The translations under genes were made by a program, and so were the position numbers. Below the pieces are notes generated by a model. The model saw nothing but the letters and a program-made list of their open reading frames with translations. It was not told the origin of the DNA and searched no databases. A stretch of DNA of 64,000 nucleotides from Pectobacterium actinidiae (GTDB lineage: Bacteria; Pseudomonadota; Gammaproteobacteria; Enterobacterales; Enterobacteriaceae), in NCBI RefSeq assembly GCF_000803315.1, contig NZ_JRMH01000001.1, forward strand, positions 2,046,001 through 2,110,000, given 5' to 3'. Positions 52,506 through 61,620 of this stretch are shown piece by piece (position 1 is the stretch's first letter; every line of letters starts with the position of its first letter).

Positions 52506-53081
52506 TTATTTCACGTATTGAAAGAGATACGTTTGCGCCGACTGCAAAAAGCGAAATGACTGTTCGTAGGTGCAGCAATCCAGATTTTTTTGTGGCTGAT
52601 ACAGCGAAAAACCGATACAGGCAATACACAGAAAGCGTTCCAACTGATTGCCTTTTTGGCTGTTTAAAATCGGCAACCGGAAACGCCAGCGACAGGGCCA
52701 GAGCAGAGGGACGCCAGAGGGCGTCAGCATATCAGCAAGAATGTGGCTCAAATACCCGACGATCATGGCATGGTAGGCATCCGTCGGAATCGGCCAGTCT
52801 GGCGGCAGCCGCGTCTGAATAAAGAAGATACCGGCGGCGATGGCAAGGAGGCTATGCGTAAACCCGCGATGACCAAAGAGGCGGGCAATCGGCGAAGAAA
52901 GCCACTTCAGGCGCTGCCCGAGGACGGATTTGGGGTGATCGATGTCGGGCAGCAGCGCGGTAAGGAGTGCTCCGGGAATAATGTGCCACCAGTCTCCGGT
53001 AGCCAGCGCAGGCGATAGCTCAACTTTTTTAGCCAGAATTGCGCAGGCAACAGAAAACAGCAGGTGTCCTTCCGCAGTCAT
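52506..53081 (-). CDS. ydjM: LexA-regulated membrane metal-dependent hydrolase YdjM
   Basis: A 191-residue inner-membrane protein of the YdjM family. MTAEGHLLFSVACAILAKKVEL, LLPDIDHPKSVLGQRLKW, FGHRGFTHSLLA and GYLSHILADMLTPSGVPLLWP contain the conserved His/Asp metal residues. The start is the ATG at 53081. A near-perfect LexA box lies 17 bp upstream, as for E. coli ydjM, which is an SOS gene. The C-terminal ~35 residues differ from E. coli. Confidence 0.93.
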   Translation of the reverse strand: MTAEGHLLFSVACAILAKKVELSPALATGDWWHIIPGALLTALLPDIDHPKSVLGQRLKWLSSPIARLFGHRGFTHSLLAIAAGIFFIQTRLPPDWPIPTDAYHAMIVGYLSHILADMLTPSGVPLLWPCRWRFRLPILNSQKGNQLERFLCIACIGFSLYQPQKNLDCCTYEQSFRFLQSAQTYLFQYVK

Positions 53082-53097
53082 GAAACTTCTCAAATAA

Positions 53098-53117
53098 AAC
53101 TGTTATTTTATACAGTA
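53098..53117 (-). promoter_or_regulatory. LexA (SOS) box of ydjM
   Basis: CTGT-N8-ACAG at 53100-53115 with an AT-rich centre, 17 bp upstream of the ydjM start. Confidence 0.88.
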
Positions 53118-53161
53118 TAAGAGATTATCCCTGCCTGCGGAAGCGGTGACGGCGTAACGAT

Positions 53162-54115
53162 TTATTTCGGCAGTTCGTTGCTTGCAGGTAAAAGACGCAG
53201 CCAATTGTCTAGCAACTGAGGCCAGGCTGCCGCAGGAAGCCCTTTAGTGCCGCGCAGGCCGAAACCGTGTTTACCTTTCTCAAAGAGATGCATTTCGACG
53301 GGAATCTGTTTTTCCCGCAGCGCGCTGAACATCACCAGACTGTTATCAACCGAGACTGACGGATCGTCAACGGCATGCACCAGAAACGTTGGAGGTGTCT
53401 GAGCGGTAACCTGCTTCTCTGGAGAATAACGCAACACCTGCGCGTCCGTTGGCTGTTCGCCGATTAATTGTTTGCGCGAGCCAGCGTGCGCAATATTCGC
53501 CTGCATCGAAATAACGGGGTACATCAGTACCATGAAGTCAGGGCGTGCGCTCACGCTATCAATGGCATCCGTCGCCGGGTAAACGGATTGGGTGAATCGA
53601 GTTCCAAGGCTAGCAGCAACATGACCACCGGCGGAGAATCCCATAATACCGATACGTTGCGGGTTAATGTGCCACTTATCGGCGTTGGCTCTCAGCGTTC
53701 TGATTGCACGCTGGGCATCGGCTAACGGAGCGTCAGCACCTTCTTTATGGCCTTCACCGGGCATGCGATAGGTCATCACGAAAAGGGTATAACCCTGTTG
53801 ATTAAAAAACGGTGCCAGATCGCTGCCTTCCTTGTCCAGCACGACGCGCTGATAAGAACCGCCAGGCGTAATGAGCAAAGCCATACCATTGGGCTTCTCT
53901 GCCGGATAAACGGTAATTTCGGGACTGCGAATCCCGGTTGCGGCCCGATCGGGAAGAGAAGGATCTTTGCTACGCTCGACCACTTGCGGCTGTACCGTTG
54001 ACGAAGAGGCACCTGGCGCTTCGCCATGTGGCCAGACAGGGAAAACAGGTTGGGCGTAACTTAATCCATGTACAGACATCATAATGGCCCCGACAAGCAG
54101 AGAACGAACAATCAT
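53162..54115 (-). CDS. paeX: Pectin acetylesterase PaeX-like
   Basis: An exported alpha/beta hydrolase of 317 residues. The signal peptide MIVRSLLVGAIMMSVHGLSYA precedes QPVFP. The nucleophile serine is in GIMGFSAGGHVAAS, with Asp in VHAVDDPSVS and His in KGKHGFG; an oxyanion-type GG is in LLITPGGSYQRV. In Dickeya dadantii, paeX (322 residues) lies downstream of kdgM in the same cluster and removes acetyl groups from pectic oligomers. The same order here supports the call. Confidence 0.88.
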   Translation of the reverse strand: MIVRSLLVGAIMMSVHGLSYAQPVFPVWPHGEAPGASSSTVQPQVVERSKDPSLPDRAATGIRSPEITVYPAEKPNGMALLITPGGSYQRVVLDKEGSDLAPFFNQQGYTLFVMTYRMPGEGHKEGADAPLADAQRAIRTLRANADKWHINPQRIGIMGFSAGGHVAASLGTRFTQSVYPATDAIDSVSARPDFMVLMYPVISMQANIAHAGSRKQLIGEQPTDAQVLRYSPEKQVTAQTPPTFLVHAVDDPSVSVDNSLVMFSALREKQIPVEMHLFEKGKHGFGLRGTKGLPAAAWPQLLDNWLRLLPASNELPK

Positions 54116-54469
54116 GATAGATCACCTGACAAAGAGAAGAAGGGGGGAAATCATTGGGCGATGGTAAAAAAATAGGGTAGCCATCACATCGGAGAAAAAT
54201 GACTACCCTGAACCGCAAATTTTAATAAAGAAATAACATTCATACACGAAGAGGGTAAATCAGACACAGCAATTTCAACAGCTAAAACGCATGTGGCTAA
54301 ATCACATTTAATGGCACCACATGTAACAACAAAACCTAACTAACCTGCTTACTAACAACGGACATCATAATAAAGGGATGCTAATGATGAAATTGAGTGA
54401 GTCAATTAACAATAACATCCCTTTTGCCAACGAATAACAATAATACTTATTTAAATAACAAGCTCGTTA
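54116..54469. other. kdgM-paeX spacer
   Basis: 354 bp between two genes thought to be co-transcribed. It holds a long hairpin (54372-54424) that could attenuate kdgM read-through. No gene is seen. Confidence 0.55.
54372..54424 (-). terminator. Long hairpin between kdgM and paeX
   Basis: AAAGGGATG (54372-54380) pairs perfectly with CATCCCTTT (54416-54424). An inner stem AATTGA / TCAATT lies in the loop. On the minus strand ATTATG follows, so any termination would be partial. Confidence 0.5.
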
Positions 54470-55186
54470 TTAGAAGCTATATTGCACACCAACACGGTAA
54501 CGAGTTTGGCGATGATCGGTAGTGCCATCCTGAGCGACGTTACCTACCGCCATATAAGGCTTCCAGTTTTTATCCAGTTTATAAGACAATTTTACATCAT
54601 GGTCGAAATTGTATGTTTCATTGTCGTATTGATATGCACCGGCTTTATTTGCTTTTTTGTAGTCCAGTTCGTAATCAACCTGGAAATCTTTCAGGAATTT
54701 ATAGCTAACAACCGCGGTTAAGTTATAACCATTTTCTTGGTTGTTTTTTGATGCGTTTGGAACATCACCGCTATTACGTTTGTAGTAAGGGCGATAACGT
54801 AAAGAAGTAGAAAGATCGTCAGTGATGTTCATTTTACCGCGCAGGTAAGGACGATAGTTGTTAGACGTAGAGCTTGAATCTAAAGAGAATCCTGGTTCTA
54901 AAGAAAAGGTTTTATTGAAGTTGTACACATAGCTGGCAACGACTTCAGTACCATTGCTGACGGTTTCATTAAATGGTTTATTTGGCGTGTTGTCAGCACT
55001 GGATTGACGCCATTTTGCTTCAACAGATAACCCAAAGCCGTTGGCAAAACGGTGTGACATAGATAAACGATCGCGATGATCATTTTTCGGTGTATCTTTC
55101 ATTTCATGACGATAGTCAATTGTCACAGCCATTGCATTCACACTAATTAATGACGTAACAGCCAGAGCTAGTAATTTAAATTTCAT
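54470..55186 (-). CDS. kdgM: Oligogalacturonate-specific outer-membrane porin KdgM
   Basis: A small monomeric beta-barrel porin, 238 residues. The signal peptide MKFKLLALAVTSLISVNAMA precedes VTIDYRHEMKD. Alternating aromatic/polar strands and a terminal phenylalanine (RVGVQYSF) are typical of outer-membrane barrels. The KdgM family imports oligogalacturonates. It lies between togB and paeX, as in Dickeya. Confidence 0.94.
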   Translation of the reverse strand: MKFKLLALAVTSLISVNAMAVTIDYRHEMKDTPKNDHRDRLSMSHRFANGFGLSVEAKWRQSSADNTPNKPFNETVSNGTEVVASYVYNFNKTFSLEPGFSLDSSSTSNNYRPYLRGKMNITDDLSTSLRYRPYYKRNSGDVPNASKNNQENGYNLTAVVSYKFLKDFQVDYELDYKKANKAGAYQYDNETYNFDHDVKLSYKLDKNWKPYMAVGNVAQDGTTDHRQTRYRVGVQYSF

Positions 55187-55375
55187 TGTTATATTCCCTA
55201 CTGGTTAGGATATCTCTTAATAAAAAACACGCATTATGCTTTTTAGGACAAGTTCTATTCTATTTATTATTAAATTGCGTTCTGTGATCGAGATCGGCTT
55301 GGGTAACAAAAAGTAAAATGGGATTTCAAATTGTGAGGAAGATCGGATTGAATATAGCGGTTGTTTTAATTTAAA

Positions 55376-55407
55376 TGAAAAATCCCTGCCGTCAGTACGG
55401 CAGGGAT
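55376..55407 (-). terminator. togB (togMNAB) terminator
   Basis: Perfect 11-bp stem ATCCCTGCCGT / ACGGCAGGGAT with a 4-nt loop. On the minus strand it is followed by TTTTT, 28 nt after the togB stop. Confidence 0.9.
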
Positions 55408-55434
55408 GAATTACAATCTAAATCAGGTACGGCA

Positions 55435-56724
55435 TTATTTCATTGCACGCTTCAGAATACGCTCAGACTGACGCTGGAAGTATTTCGCAGCATCTTCCAC
55501 AGATTTCTGACCGTAATCGATAGACTGGATGGTATCACCAAACAGAGAAACGATTTGCGGGTCGTCGAAATAAGGGGAAACGGCAACGTCATGTGGCAGA
55601 GCCAGCGCCAGTTTCAACCCGGCAACGGCTGGTGCATCATCTTTGATCACGCCATCAGCAGTCAACTGAGCCACAGCGGCTTTACTCAACGGTACACCAC
55701 GTTCCAGACCCAGAGCCTGAGCACCTTCTTTGCTGTTCAGCAGGAAGTTGATCAACTGAGCAGACTCTTTAGGATACTTAGTCGATTTCCCGATAGACAG
55801 CATCTGTGCAGGTTTGAAGAACAAGCCGGCATCTTTCGCACCTGGCAGCATCGGATAGTTACCCAATGCCAGTTTTGCTGGTGGTTGCAGGTTGTCAGAG
55901 TACTTGGTAATGGTGGAGTTCCACATGTAAGTACCAGACCACTCGCCGTTGATCCATGGCTTCATCTCATACATGTTGCTCTTACCGAAAGAGGCATAGT
56001 ATTTCGCATCAGGCATGACATGGCTGTCGATCAGTTTCTTATACATGCCAAAGAATTCAACCCATTGCGCATCGGTGTAGGCGAATTTCTGACTTTTTAC
56101 ATCAATAGCAGGAATGTTGTATTTCTGAACCATGTAAGAGTTCAGCAGTGCCAGAGAATCCTGGTGTTCCAACACGATAGGGTAGTATTGGTCGCCCAGT
56201 TTTTCTTTGAACACTTTACCGGCGTTCAGCAGCTCGTCCCACGTTTTCGGATATTCCAGTCCCGCTTTTTGCCAGCTTTCAGTGTTGAAGTAGAACACAC
56301 GAGCAGTGACGGAAATTGGAATACCGTTCAGTTTCCCTTCGACCGTGGTGCTTTGCAGCTCTTTCGGATCGAACTGGGTCAGATCCAGAGTATCTTTCAC
56401 TTTGTTCAGGTCATAAAAACCCGTGCCGTTTTTAGAGAAAATCGGCAGCCAGTTCCAGTTAGTCTGCATCACATCCGGCTCGGTGTTACCGGCAATCTGT
56501 GTAGTCAGACGCGACAGGTGACCATCCCATCCGGTGTATTCCGCTTTCACCGTGATGTTCGGATGCTGTTTGTGGAACTCTTCAATGGCCTTGAGCGTCT
56601 GCTGGTGACGGCTGTTGCCGCCCCACCAAGACATTCTCAATTCAACATTATCAGCGGCGAAAGAAGGCATGGCCACTAATGCCAGAGATGAAACTATTAA
56701 CGTGTGTAGGATCGCTTTTTTCAT
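55435..56724 (-). CDS. togB: Oligogalacturonide-binding protein TogB
   Basis: Periplasmic binding protein of the TogMNAB ABC importer, 429 residues. The signal peptide MKKAILHTLIVSSLALVAMPSFA precedes ADNVELRMSWWGGNSRHQQTLKA. Family 1 extracellular-binding-protein features include EPDVMQTNWNWLPIF and GLERGVPLSKAAV. It is the last gene of togMNAB, 15 bp after togA. Confidence 0.95.
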   Translation of the reverse strand: MKKAILHTLIVSSLALVAMPSFAADNVELRMSWWGGNSRHQQTLKAIEEFHKQHPNITVKAEYTGWDGHLSRLTTQIAGNTEPDVMQTNWNWLPIFSKNGTGFYDLNKVKDTLDLTQFDPKELQSTTVEGKLNGIPISVTARVFYFNTESWQKAGLEYPKTWDELLNAGKVFKEKLGDQYYPIVLEHQDSLALLNSYMVQKYNIPAIDVKSQKFAYTDAQWVEFFGMYKKLIDSHVMPDAKYYASFGKSNMYEMKPWINGEWSGTYMWNSTITKYSDNLQPPAKLALGNYPMLPGAKDAGLFFKPAQMLSIGKSTKYPKESAQLINFLLNSKEGAQALGLERGVPLSKAAVAQLTADGVIKDDAPAVAGLKLALALPHDVAVSPYFDDPQIVSLFGDTIQSIDYGQKSVEDAAKYFQRQSERILKRAMK

Positions 56725-56739
56725 CGGTTACTACTCCTG

Positions 56740-57867
56740 TTAAAGAGAGATATTTTTTTCTGTTTTTGCATCAAAAATATGGCATTTTTCCATGTCGAAC
56801 TGGAAATATACCGGACGATGCAGTCCCTTCTCGATAATCAGCCGACCTTCGTCATAAGGAATGCGGCTGGTTAATTCAAAGCCATCGACTTTAATGTACA
56901 TAAAGAATTCGTGACCCATGTTTTCTACGCGAACCAGCTCACCCTGTGAGTGGCTGCCTTCAAATGGCGTATCTGACACGGAAACATAGTCTGGGCGAAC
57001 GCCGAAGAATACGTCTTGTCCGATATAGCTGCGCACTTTATCTTGTTTTTCAGCATTTAATACCAGCGCGTTATTACCCACCACCACGCCAACCTGACCG
57101 TCTTTCTCGACCAGTTTGCACGGCTTGATGTTCATTTCTGGTGAGCCAATGAAGCCAGCAACAAACATGTTGACAGGGAAGTGGTACAGGTTATCTGGCG
57201 TGTCAACCTGCATGATGTGACCGAGTTTCATCACGCAGATACGGTCACCCATGGTCATTGCTTCAGTCTGATCGTGGGTAACATATACGCTTGTCGCCGC
57301 TTTACCGCTTTTCTTCAACTGCTTATGCAGGTCGGAAATACGGATACGCATGGAAGCACGCAGTTTGGCATCCAGGTTTGACAACGGTTCGTCAAACAGG
57401 AACACATCGGGTTTTTTAACGATGGCGCGGCCTACGGCCACACGCTGAGCCTGACCACCAGACAGCTGGCGCGGCAGACGATCCATCAGTTCTTCCAGCT
57501 CCAGAATTTTGGCCGCTTCTGCTACCTGCGCTTCGATTTGCTCTTTAGGCAATTTGCTCAGTTTCAGACCAAACGCCAGGTTCTCTTTTACCGTCATGTG
57601 AGGGTAGAGGGCATAGTTCTGGAACACCATCGCAATCCCACGCTCTTTTGGCGCCAGATTGTTAACCACGCGCTCACCGATGCGAACTTCACCGCCGCTA
57701 ATGGTTTCCAGACCTGCCAACATACGCAGTGTGGTGGATTTAGCACAGCCAGACGGGCCGACGATAACCATGAATTCGCCGTCTTTAATCGTCAGGTCGA
57801 TGCCGTGAACGGCTTTGAAACCGTTGGAGTATACTTTTTCCAGTTTATTGAAAATAACTTCAGCCAT
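56740..57867 (-). CDS. togA: Oligogalacturonide ABC transporter ATPase TogA
   Basis: MalK/UgpC-type ATPase of the oligogalacturonide importer, 375 residues. The signature LSGGQAQR, Walker B VFLFDEPLSNLDAKLR and H-loop YVTHDQTEAM are normal. Walker A reads GPSGCAKSTT, with alanine (codon GCT) in place of the glycine before the lysine. A C-terminal regulatory TOBE domain follows. It is 13 bp after togN. Confidence 0.95.
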   Translation of the reverse strand: MAEVIFNKLEKVYSNGFKAVHGIDLTIKDGEFMVIVGPSGCAKSTTLRMLAGLETISGGEVRIGERVVNNLAPKERGIAMVFQNYALYPHMTVKENLAFGLKLSKLPKEQIEAQVAEAAKILELEELMDRLPRQLSGGQAQRVAVGRAIVKKPDVFLFDEPLSNLDAKLRASMRIRISDLHKQLKKSGKAATSVYVTHDQTEAMTMGDRICVMKLGHIMQVDTPDNLYHFPVNMFVAGFIGSPEMNIKPCKLVEKDGQVGVVVGNNALVLNAEKQDKVRSYIGQDVFFGVRPDYVSVSDTPFEGSHSQGELVRVENMGHEFFMYIKVDGFELTSRIPYDEGRLIIEKGLHRPVYFQFDMEKCHIFDAKTEKNISL

Positions 57868-57880
57868 GATAAATCCTCTA

Positions 57881-58786
57881 TTAACCTTTAATTCCGCTGC
57901 TGGTCACGCCTTGTACGAAGTAGCGCTGTGCCAGGAAGAAAACAATAATGGATGGCAGAATGGAGATGCTGGACATGGCCAGAATTTCATTCCACGGAGC
58001 GCCTTCAGTAACGTCGATAGACATTTTCAGCGCCAGCGCAATCGGATATTTATCCACGCTATAGACATAAATCAGCGGACCGATGAAGTCGTTCATTGAC
58101 CACATGAACTGGAACAGCGCAACAGAGATGATGGCTGGTTTCAAAATCGGCACGACCACATACCACAGCACCTGGAAGGAGTTACAGCCATCAATCTGGG
58201 CGGCTTCTTCCATATCACGTGGTACACCACGCAGGAACTGGATCAGCATGAACACAAAGAAGCCTTGTGTTGCAAACGCGACTGGCAAGTACAGTGGCAG
58301 ATAGCTGTTCAGCATGCCCATTTCACGGAACATGAGGTACTGCGGAATCAGCAACACGGTGCTTGGCAGCAGCATGGTGGCAATCAGCGTGGCAAACCAG
58401 AAGTTCTTCCACGGAATGTCAAAGCGAGCGAAGCCATAAGCCACAATGACCGAGGAAATAACGGTCAGAACCACTTTCGGAATCACATACTGGAAAGTGT
58501 TAATCATGTAGTGACCGAAATTGTATTCCGTACCGGTTTTCCAACCGTTAACGAAACCGTCCCAGGTGGCATGAGCAGGCCACAGACCCAACGTAGTGAA
58601 AATCTCATGGTTAGGTTTGAACGATGCTGAGAACATCCACGCCAGTGGATAAAGCATCAGTAAACCAACGAACAGCAGTATCACGTAACGGATAGCGGCA
58701 CTGAGTTTTTCTTTACGCAGCGTGCGGCGTACTTCTGCAGCAGCAACTTCTTGTGCTGTAGTCAGGTTTGAATGCATGTCAGCCAT
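57881..58786 (-). CDS. togN: Oligogalacturonide ABC permease TogN
   Basis: MalG-type permease, 301 residues, six helices. The start is MADMHSNLTTAQEVAAAEVRR at 58786 behind AAAGGAGG, overlapping togM by 8 bp; an in-frame extension further upstream is inside togM and not real. The EAA loop is EEAAQIDGCNSFQVLWYVVVPILKPA. Confidence 0.95.
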   Translation of the reverse strand: MADMHSNLTTAQEVAAAEVRRTLRKEKLSAAIRYVILLFVGLLMLYPLAWMFSASFKPNHEIFTTLGLWPAHATWDGFVNGWKTGTEYNFGHYMINTFQYVIPKVVLTVISSVIVAYGFARFDIPWKNFWFATLIATMLLPSTVLLIPQYLMFREMGMLNSYLPLYLPVAFATQGFFVFMLIQFLRGVPRDMEEAAQIDGCNSFQVLWYVVVPILKPAIISVALFQFMWSMNDFIGPLIYVYSVDKYPIALALKMSIDVTEGAPWNEILAMSSISILPSIIVFFLAQRYFVQGVTSSGIKG

Positions 58787-59669
58787 TTTTTCCTCCTTTA
58801 TCAGCGGAGTAGAACACCCAGTATTTCGACGACTTAAAGGAGATAGACGCAAATACTGCAACAACCAGGAACAGAACCCATGCCAATGCAGCACCGTAAC
58901 CCATATCGAAATACTTGAACGCCGTATCGTAGATATAGAGCGAGAACAGATAGGTGTAGTGCGTTGGACCGCCGCCAGTAATGACGTAAGGTGCCGTAAA
59001 CTCCTGGAATGCCTGAGTGGTCTGCATGATAAAGTTAAAGAAAATAACTGGCGTAATCAGCGGTACCGTTACTTTCAGGAACATTTGCCATTTGGATGCA
59101 CCGTCGATCATCGCCGCTTCATACTGAGATTGCGGAACGTTCTGCAATGCAGCCAGGAAGATAACCATGGCGGAACCGAACTGCCATACGCGCAACAGCG
59201 TGACCGACATCAGTGCCAGCGACGGCTCACCCAACCAGTTGATGGCATCAAAGCCAAACACGCCGAGGAAGCTATTTAACAAGCCATCGATAGCGAACAG
59301 TGCACGCCACAGAACGGCGATTGCCACGCTACTGCCCAGAATAGAAGGCACATAGTAAGCAGTACGGAAGAAACCGATACCACGTAATTTGAAATTAAGT
59401 ACAAACGCAATTAACAATGCGAAAATTAATTTCAATGGAATGGTCAGAAATACATAGGCAAAGGTAACGCCCATTGATTTCCAAAAGAGATCATCCTCGA
59501 TGAACATACGGTGATAGTTTTCTAGCCCCGTAAATTCAGGCGGATTTATCAAATCATACTCAGTAAAACTGAGGATAAATGACGAAACAAAGGGGAAAGC
59601 GGTAAAAACTATCAGCCCTATAATATAGGGGGAGATATAGGCTAACCCCAGCATTCTGTTTTCATTCAT
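58779..59669 (-). CDS. togM: Oligogalacturonide ABC permease TogM
   Basis: MalF-type permease, 296 residues, beginning MNENRMLGLAYISPYIIGLIVFTAFPF. The EAA loop is YEAAMIDGASKWQMFLKVTVPLITP. It starts the togMNAB run, 45 bp after pelW. Confidence 0.95.
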   Translation of the reverse strand: MNENRMLGLAYISPYIIGLIVFTAFPFVSSFILSFTEYDLINPPEFTGLENYHRMFIEDDLFWKSMGVTFAYVFLTIPLKLIFALLIAFVLNFKLRGIGFFRTAYYVPSILGSSVAIAVLWRALFAIDGLLNSFLGVFGFDAINWLGEPSLALMSVTLLRVWQFGSAMVIFLAALQNVPQSQYEAAMIDGASKWQMFLKVTVPLITPVIFFNFIMQTTQAFQEFTAPYVITGGGPTHYTYLFSLYIYDTAFKYFDMGYGAALAWVLFLVVAVFASISFKSSKYWVFYSADKGGKNG

Positions 59670-59714
59670 AATGCTTACCTATTGATTAATTGTGAACCAT
59701 TAAAAAACATAAAA

Positions 59715-61346
59715 TTAAGCTGTTAATAACTCTGGATAAATTAATTCCACGTCATAAACAATTCTATTTTCCCCATTAACGTGAAAATCCCCGTGAACAT
59801 ATCCACCTTGTGTCAGATACTGCGGGATATCGTTTAATTTGTTGCGACAAGCGGCAACGAAAGTCAGTAAAGCCAACGGATAGGTATCATCCAGACGAAC
59901 ATAACGATGCTGTGCGGAGCGAACGAACAAACCACGATGGAAATGTTGTTCAAACAGAACGCCAGCCAATTGCGCGGCGTAATGTGCCCAGGATTCTGAT
60001 TGTTTGTGATCGGCCAGTTCGATAACGGCCAACAAAAGTACCGGGCTGGCGATGTGCTGAATCTCTTCTTTGTTCAGCCGCGTCAGCATGGTGTTAACCA
60101 GTGCATACAGGTCCTCATCACCGCTTAGACGATAAGCACGAACCAGCGGTAATAAATAATCACCTTCTAATGCAAACGGTTTTAATTCCGTACCCGCTTT
60201 ACCGTAATAGCCATCGCGTTTAAAACGGTAACCTGTCATGTCCTGGCCGTTGTTCCACATCGGGCGCAGTGTATTGCTGGTGACATCGTAGGCGTACTGA
60301 TAGTAATTTTTTAACCCTGAAATAACCCAGTTCAGCATTTCTGCATCAGGCTGCGTGCGGAGAATATCCAACATTGCCAGTGGGTTATCAATCAGCAGTG
60401 GGCGCATATCACGGAACAACACATTGGCTTCACGCGCGATTTCGCCGAACTCTGGGCCAAACTGGCGTTGAGCACGATCGCCAAACCAGGACTGCGTCTG
60501 GTTATCGTCTTCTGGCACCGGCTGGCGCTGCTGTGGTGAACTGAACTGATACACCGGCATACCGGTTTCTGGGTTGCGAGCCAAAACGTATTGGCGATAA
60601 AGATGCTTACCCCAGGCCGCGGCGTGACTATCGCCCGTGTACTCTGCGTATTTGAACGCGGCATAAATCAGGTCTGTGCCAGCATTAACAAACGTCAGCC
60701 CCTTCGTTAATGGCAGAACAGGCCACTGTGCCGGATCGACGACATCATGGCGGGCATGCAGGAAAACATTCGGATCGCGTTTTTTGCTGTAATCACCATG
60801 ACGACCCAGATCCAGTGAATCCCAGTCTTCGACGTGTGCGTTCCAGAAACCCTGAAAGAAATTCAGCGTCTTTTCCGCATTAACGCGATGCAACAACGCG
60901 TAATAGGGCAGGTGGTGTTTTAATTCATGCACCTGAGCTTTGGATTCTGGCCCTTCGCCTGCGAGCGTATCCAGATTAATAAAGCGGTGACCACCCCAGA
61001 AGAACAGGCCGCTATTATCATCAACGAAATGATCCAGAAAATATTCGCTTTGTGCGATAGCCTGTTGTTGGTAACTATCATTACCTGTAACAACGCTCAT
61101 GGCGCATAGCGTTCTTAGCCAATTTTGCTGGCTGGCAAAATTAGAAATAGGGGCGCTATGTCCATCCGGGAATTGCCACATCGCAGGCGCATAATTTTCC
61201 ACATCAAAACCGTCAGCCAATAATAACGTCGGCTGACTTTGGCTGCGGCCTTTATCCTGAACGCAGGCAATGTGGCTATCGAGTGCTGCAACCCATTCGT
61301 CGAGCTGCGATTTTCTGCTGGTGTATAAGTTTTCAAAAATACTCAT
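59715..61346 (-). CDS. pelW: Cytoplasmic exopolygalacturonate lyase PelW (PL2)
   Basis: A family PL2 pectate disaccharide-lyase, 543 residues, with no signal peptide, fitting its cytoplasmic role of trimming imported oligogalacturonides to dimers for Ogl. The start is MSIFENLYTSRKSQLDEW at 61346 with AAGG at a 6-nt spacing. FFWGGHRFINLDTL, KHHLPYYALLHRV and NGQDMTGYRFKRDGYYGKAG are characteristic. It is the first gene of the pelW-togMNAB run and has a KdgR-type box 40-62 bp upstream. Confidence 0.93.
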   Translation of the reverse strand: MSIFENLYTSRKSQLDEWVAALDSHIACVQDKGRSQSQPTLLLADGFDVENYAPAMWQFPDGHSAPISNFASQQNWLRTLCAMSVVTGNDSYQQQAIAQSEYFLDHFVDDNSGLFFWGGHRFINLDTLAGEGPESKAQVHELKHHLPYYALLHRVNAEKTLNFFQGFWNAHVEDWDSLDLGRHGDYSKKRDPNVFLHARHDVVDPAQWPVLPLTKGLTFVNAGTDLIYAAFKYAEYTGDSHAAAWGKHLYRQYVLARNPETGMPVYQFSSPQQRQPVPEDDNQTQSWFGDRAQRQFGPEFGEIAREANVLFRDMRPLLIDNPLAMLDILRTQPDAEMLNWVISGLKNYYQYAYDVTSNTLRPMWNNGQDMTGYRFKRDGYYGKAGTELKPFALEGDYLLPLVRAYRLSGDEDLYALVNTMLTRLNKEEIQHIASPVLLLAVIELADHKQSESWAHYAAQLAGVLFEQHFHRGLFVRSAQHRYVRLDDTYPLALLTFVAACRNKLNDIPQYLTQGGYVHGDFHVNGENRIVYDVELIYPELLTA

Positions 61347-61385
61347 GGAGTACCTTCTTATGGAACCGTGGGAACAGTTCCTTAT

Positions 61386-61408
61386 AAATAGAAACACTGT
61401 TTTGATTG
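61386..61408 (-). promoter_or_regulatory. KdgR box upstream of pelW
   Basis: On the minus strand, AAAACAGTGTTTCTATTT resembles the ogl box AAACATTGTTTCTATAAT and the KdgR consensus. It lies 40 bp upstream of the pelW start. Confidence 0.65.
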
Positions 61409-61554
61409 ATTATATTGCGCTATTAACCTTGTCGTCATGCACGCAATATCGAAAGTGTGATCAAAGTCGGAACGTTGTTTTGATTTTTTTTTAAGAAAGG
61501 ATTTTGACAGGAGAAAGAATCATGAAAAACGAAATAACAACTTGAAAAACAAAT

Positions 61555-61582
61555 AAAAAGCACAACCGAAATTGTGCTTTTT
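61555..61582. terminator. kduD terminator
   Basis: AAAAAGCACAA and TTGTGCTTTTT form a perfect 11-bp stem with a 6-nt loop, 39 nt after the kduD stop. It separates kduD from pelW. Confidence 0.9.
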
Positions 61583-61620
61583 ATCGCAGATTGGCGAAAT
61601 GCCGCTAAGAAAAACTGCGC

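Noticed and set aside
55309..55331. Possible KdgR box upstream of kdgM (AGTAAAATGGGATTTCAAAT)
   Set aside because: Only the outer halves match and the centre does not fit; too weak to list although KdgR control of kdgM is known in Dickeya.
55375..56679. 434-codon open frame on the + strand opposite togB
   Set aside because: Shadow of togB; the translation has no recognisable domain and it crosses the togB terminator.
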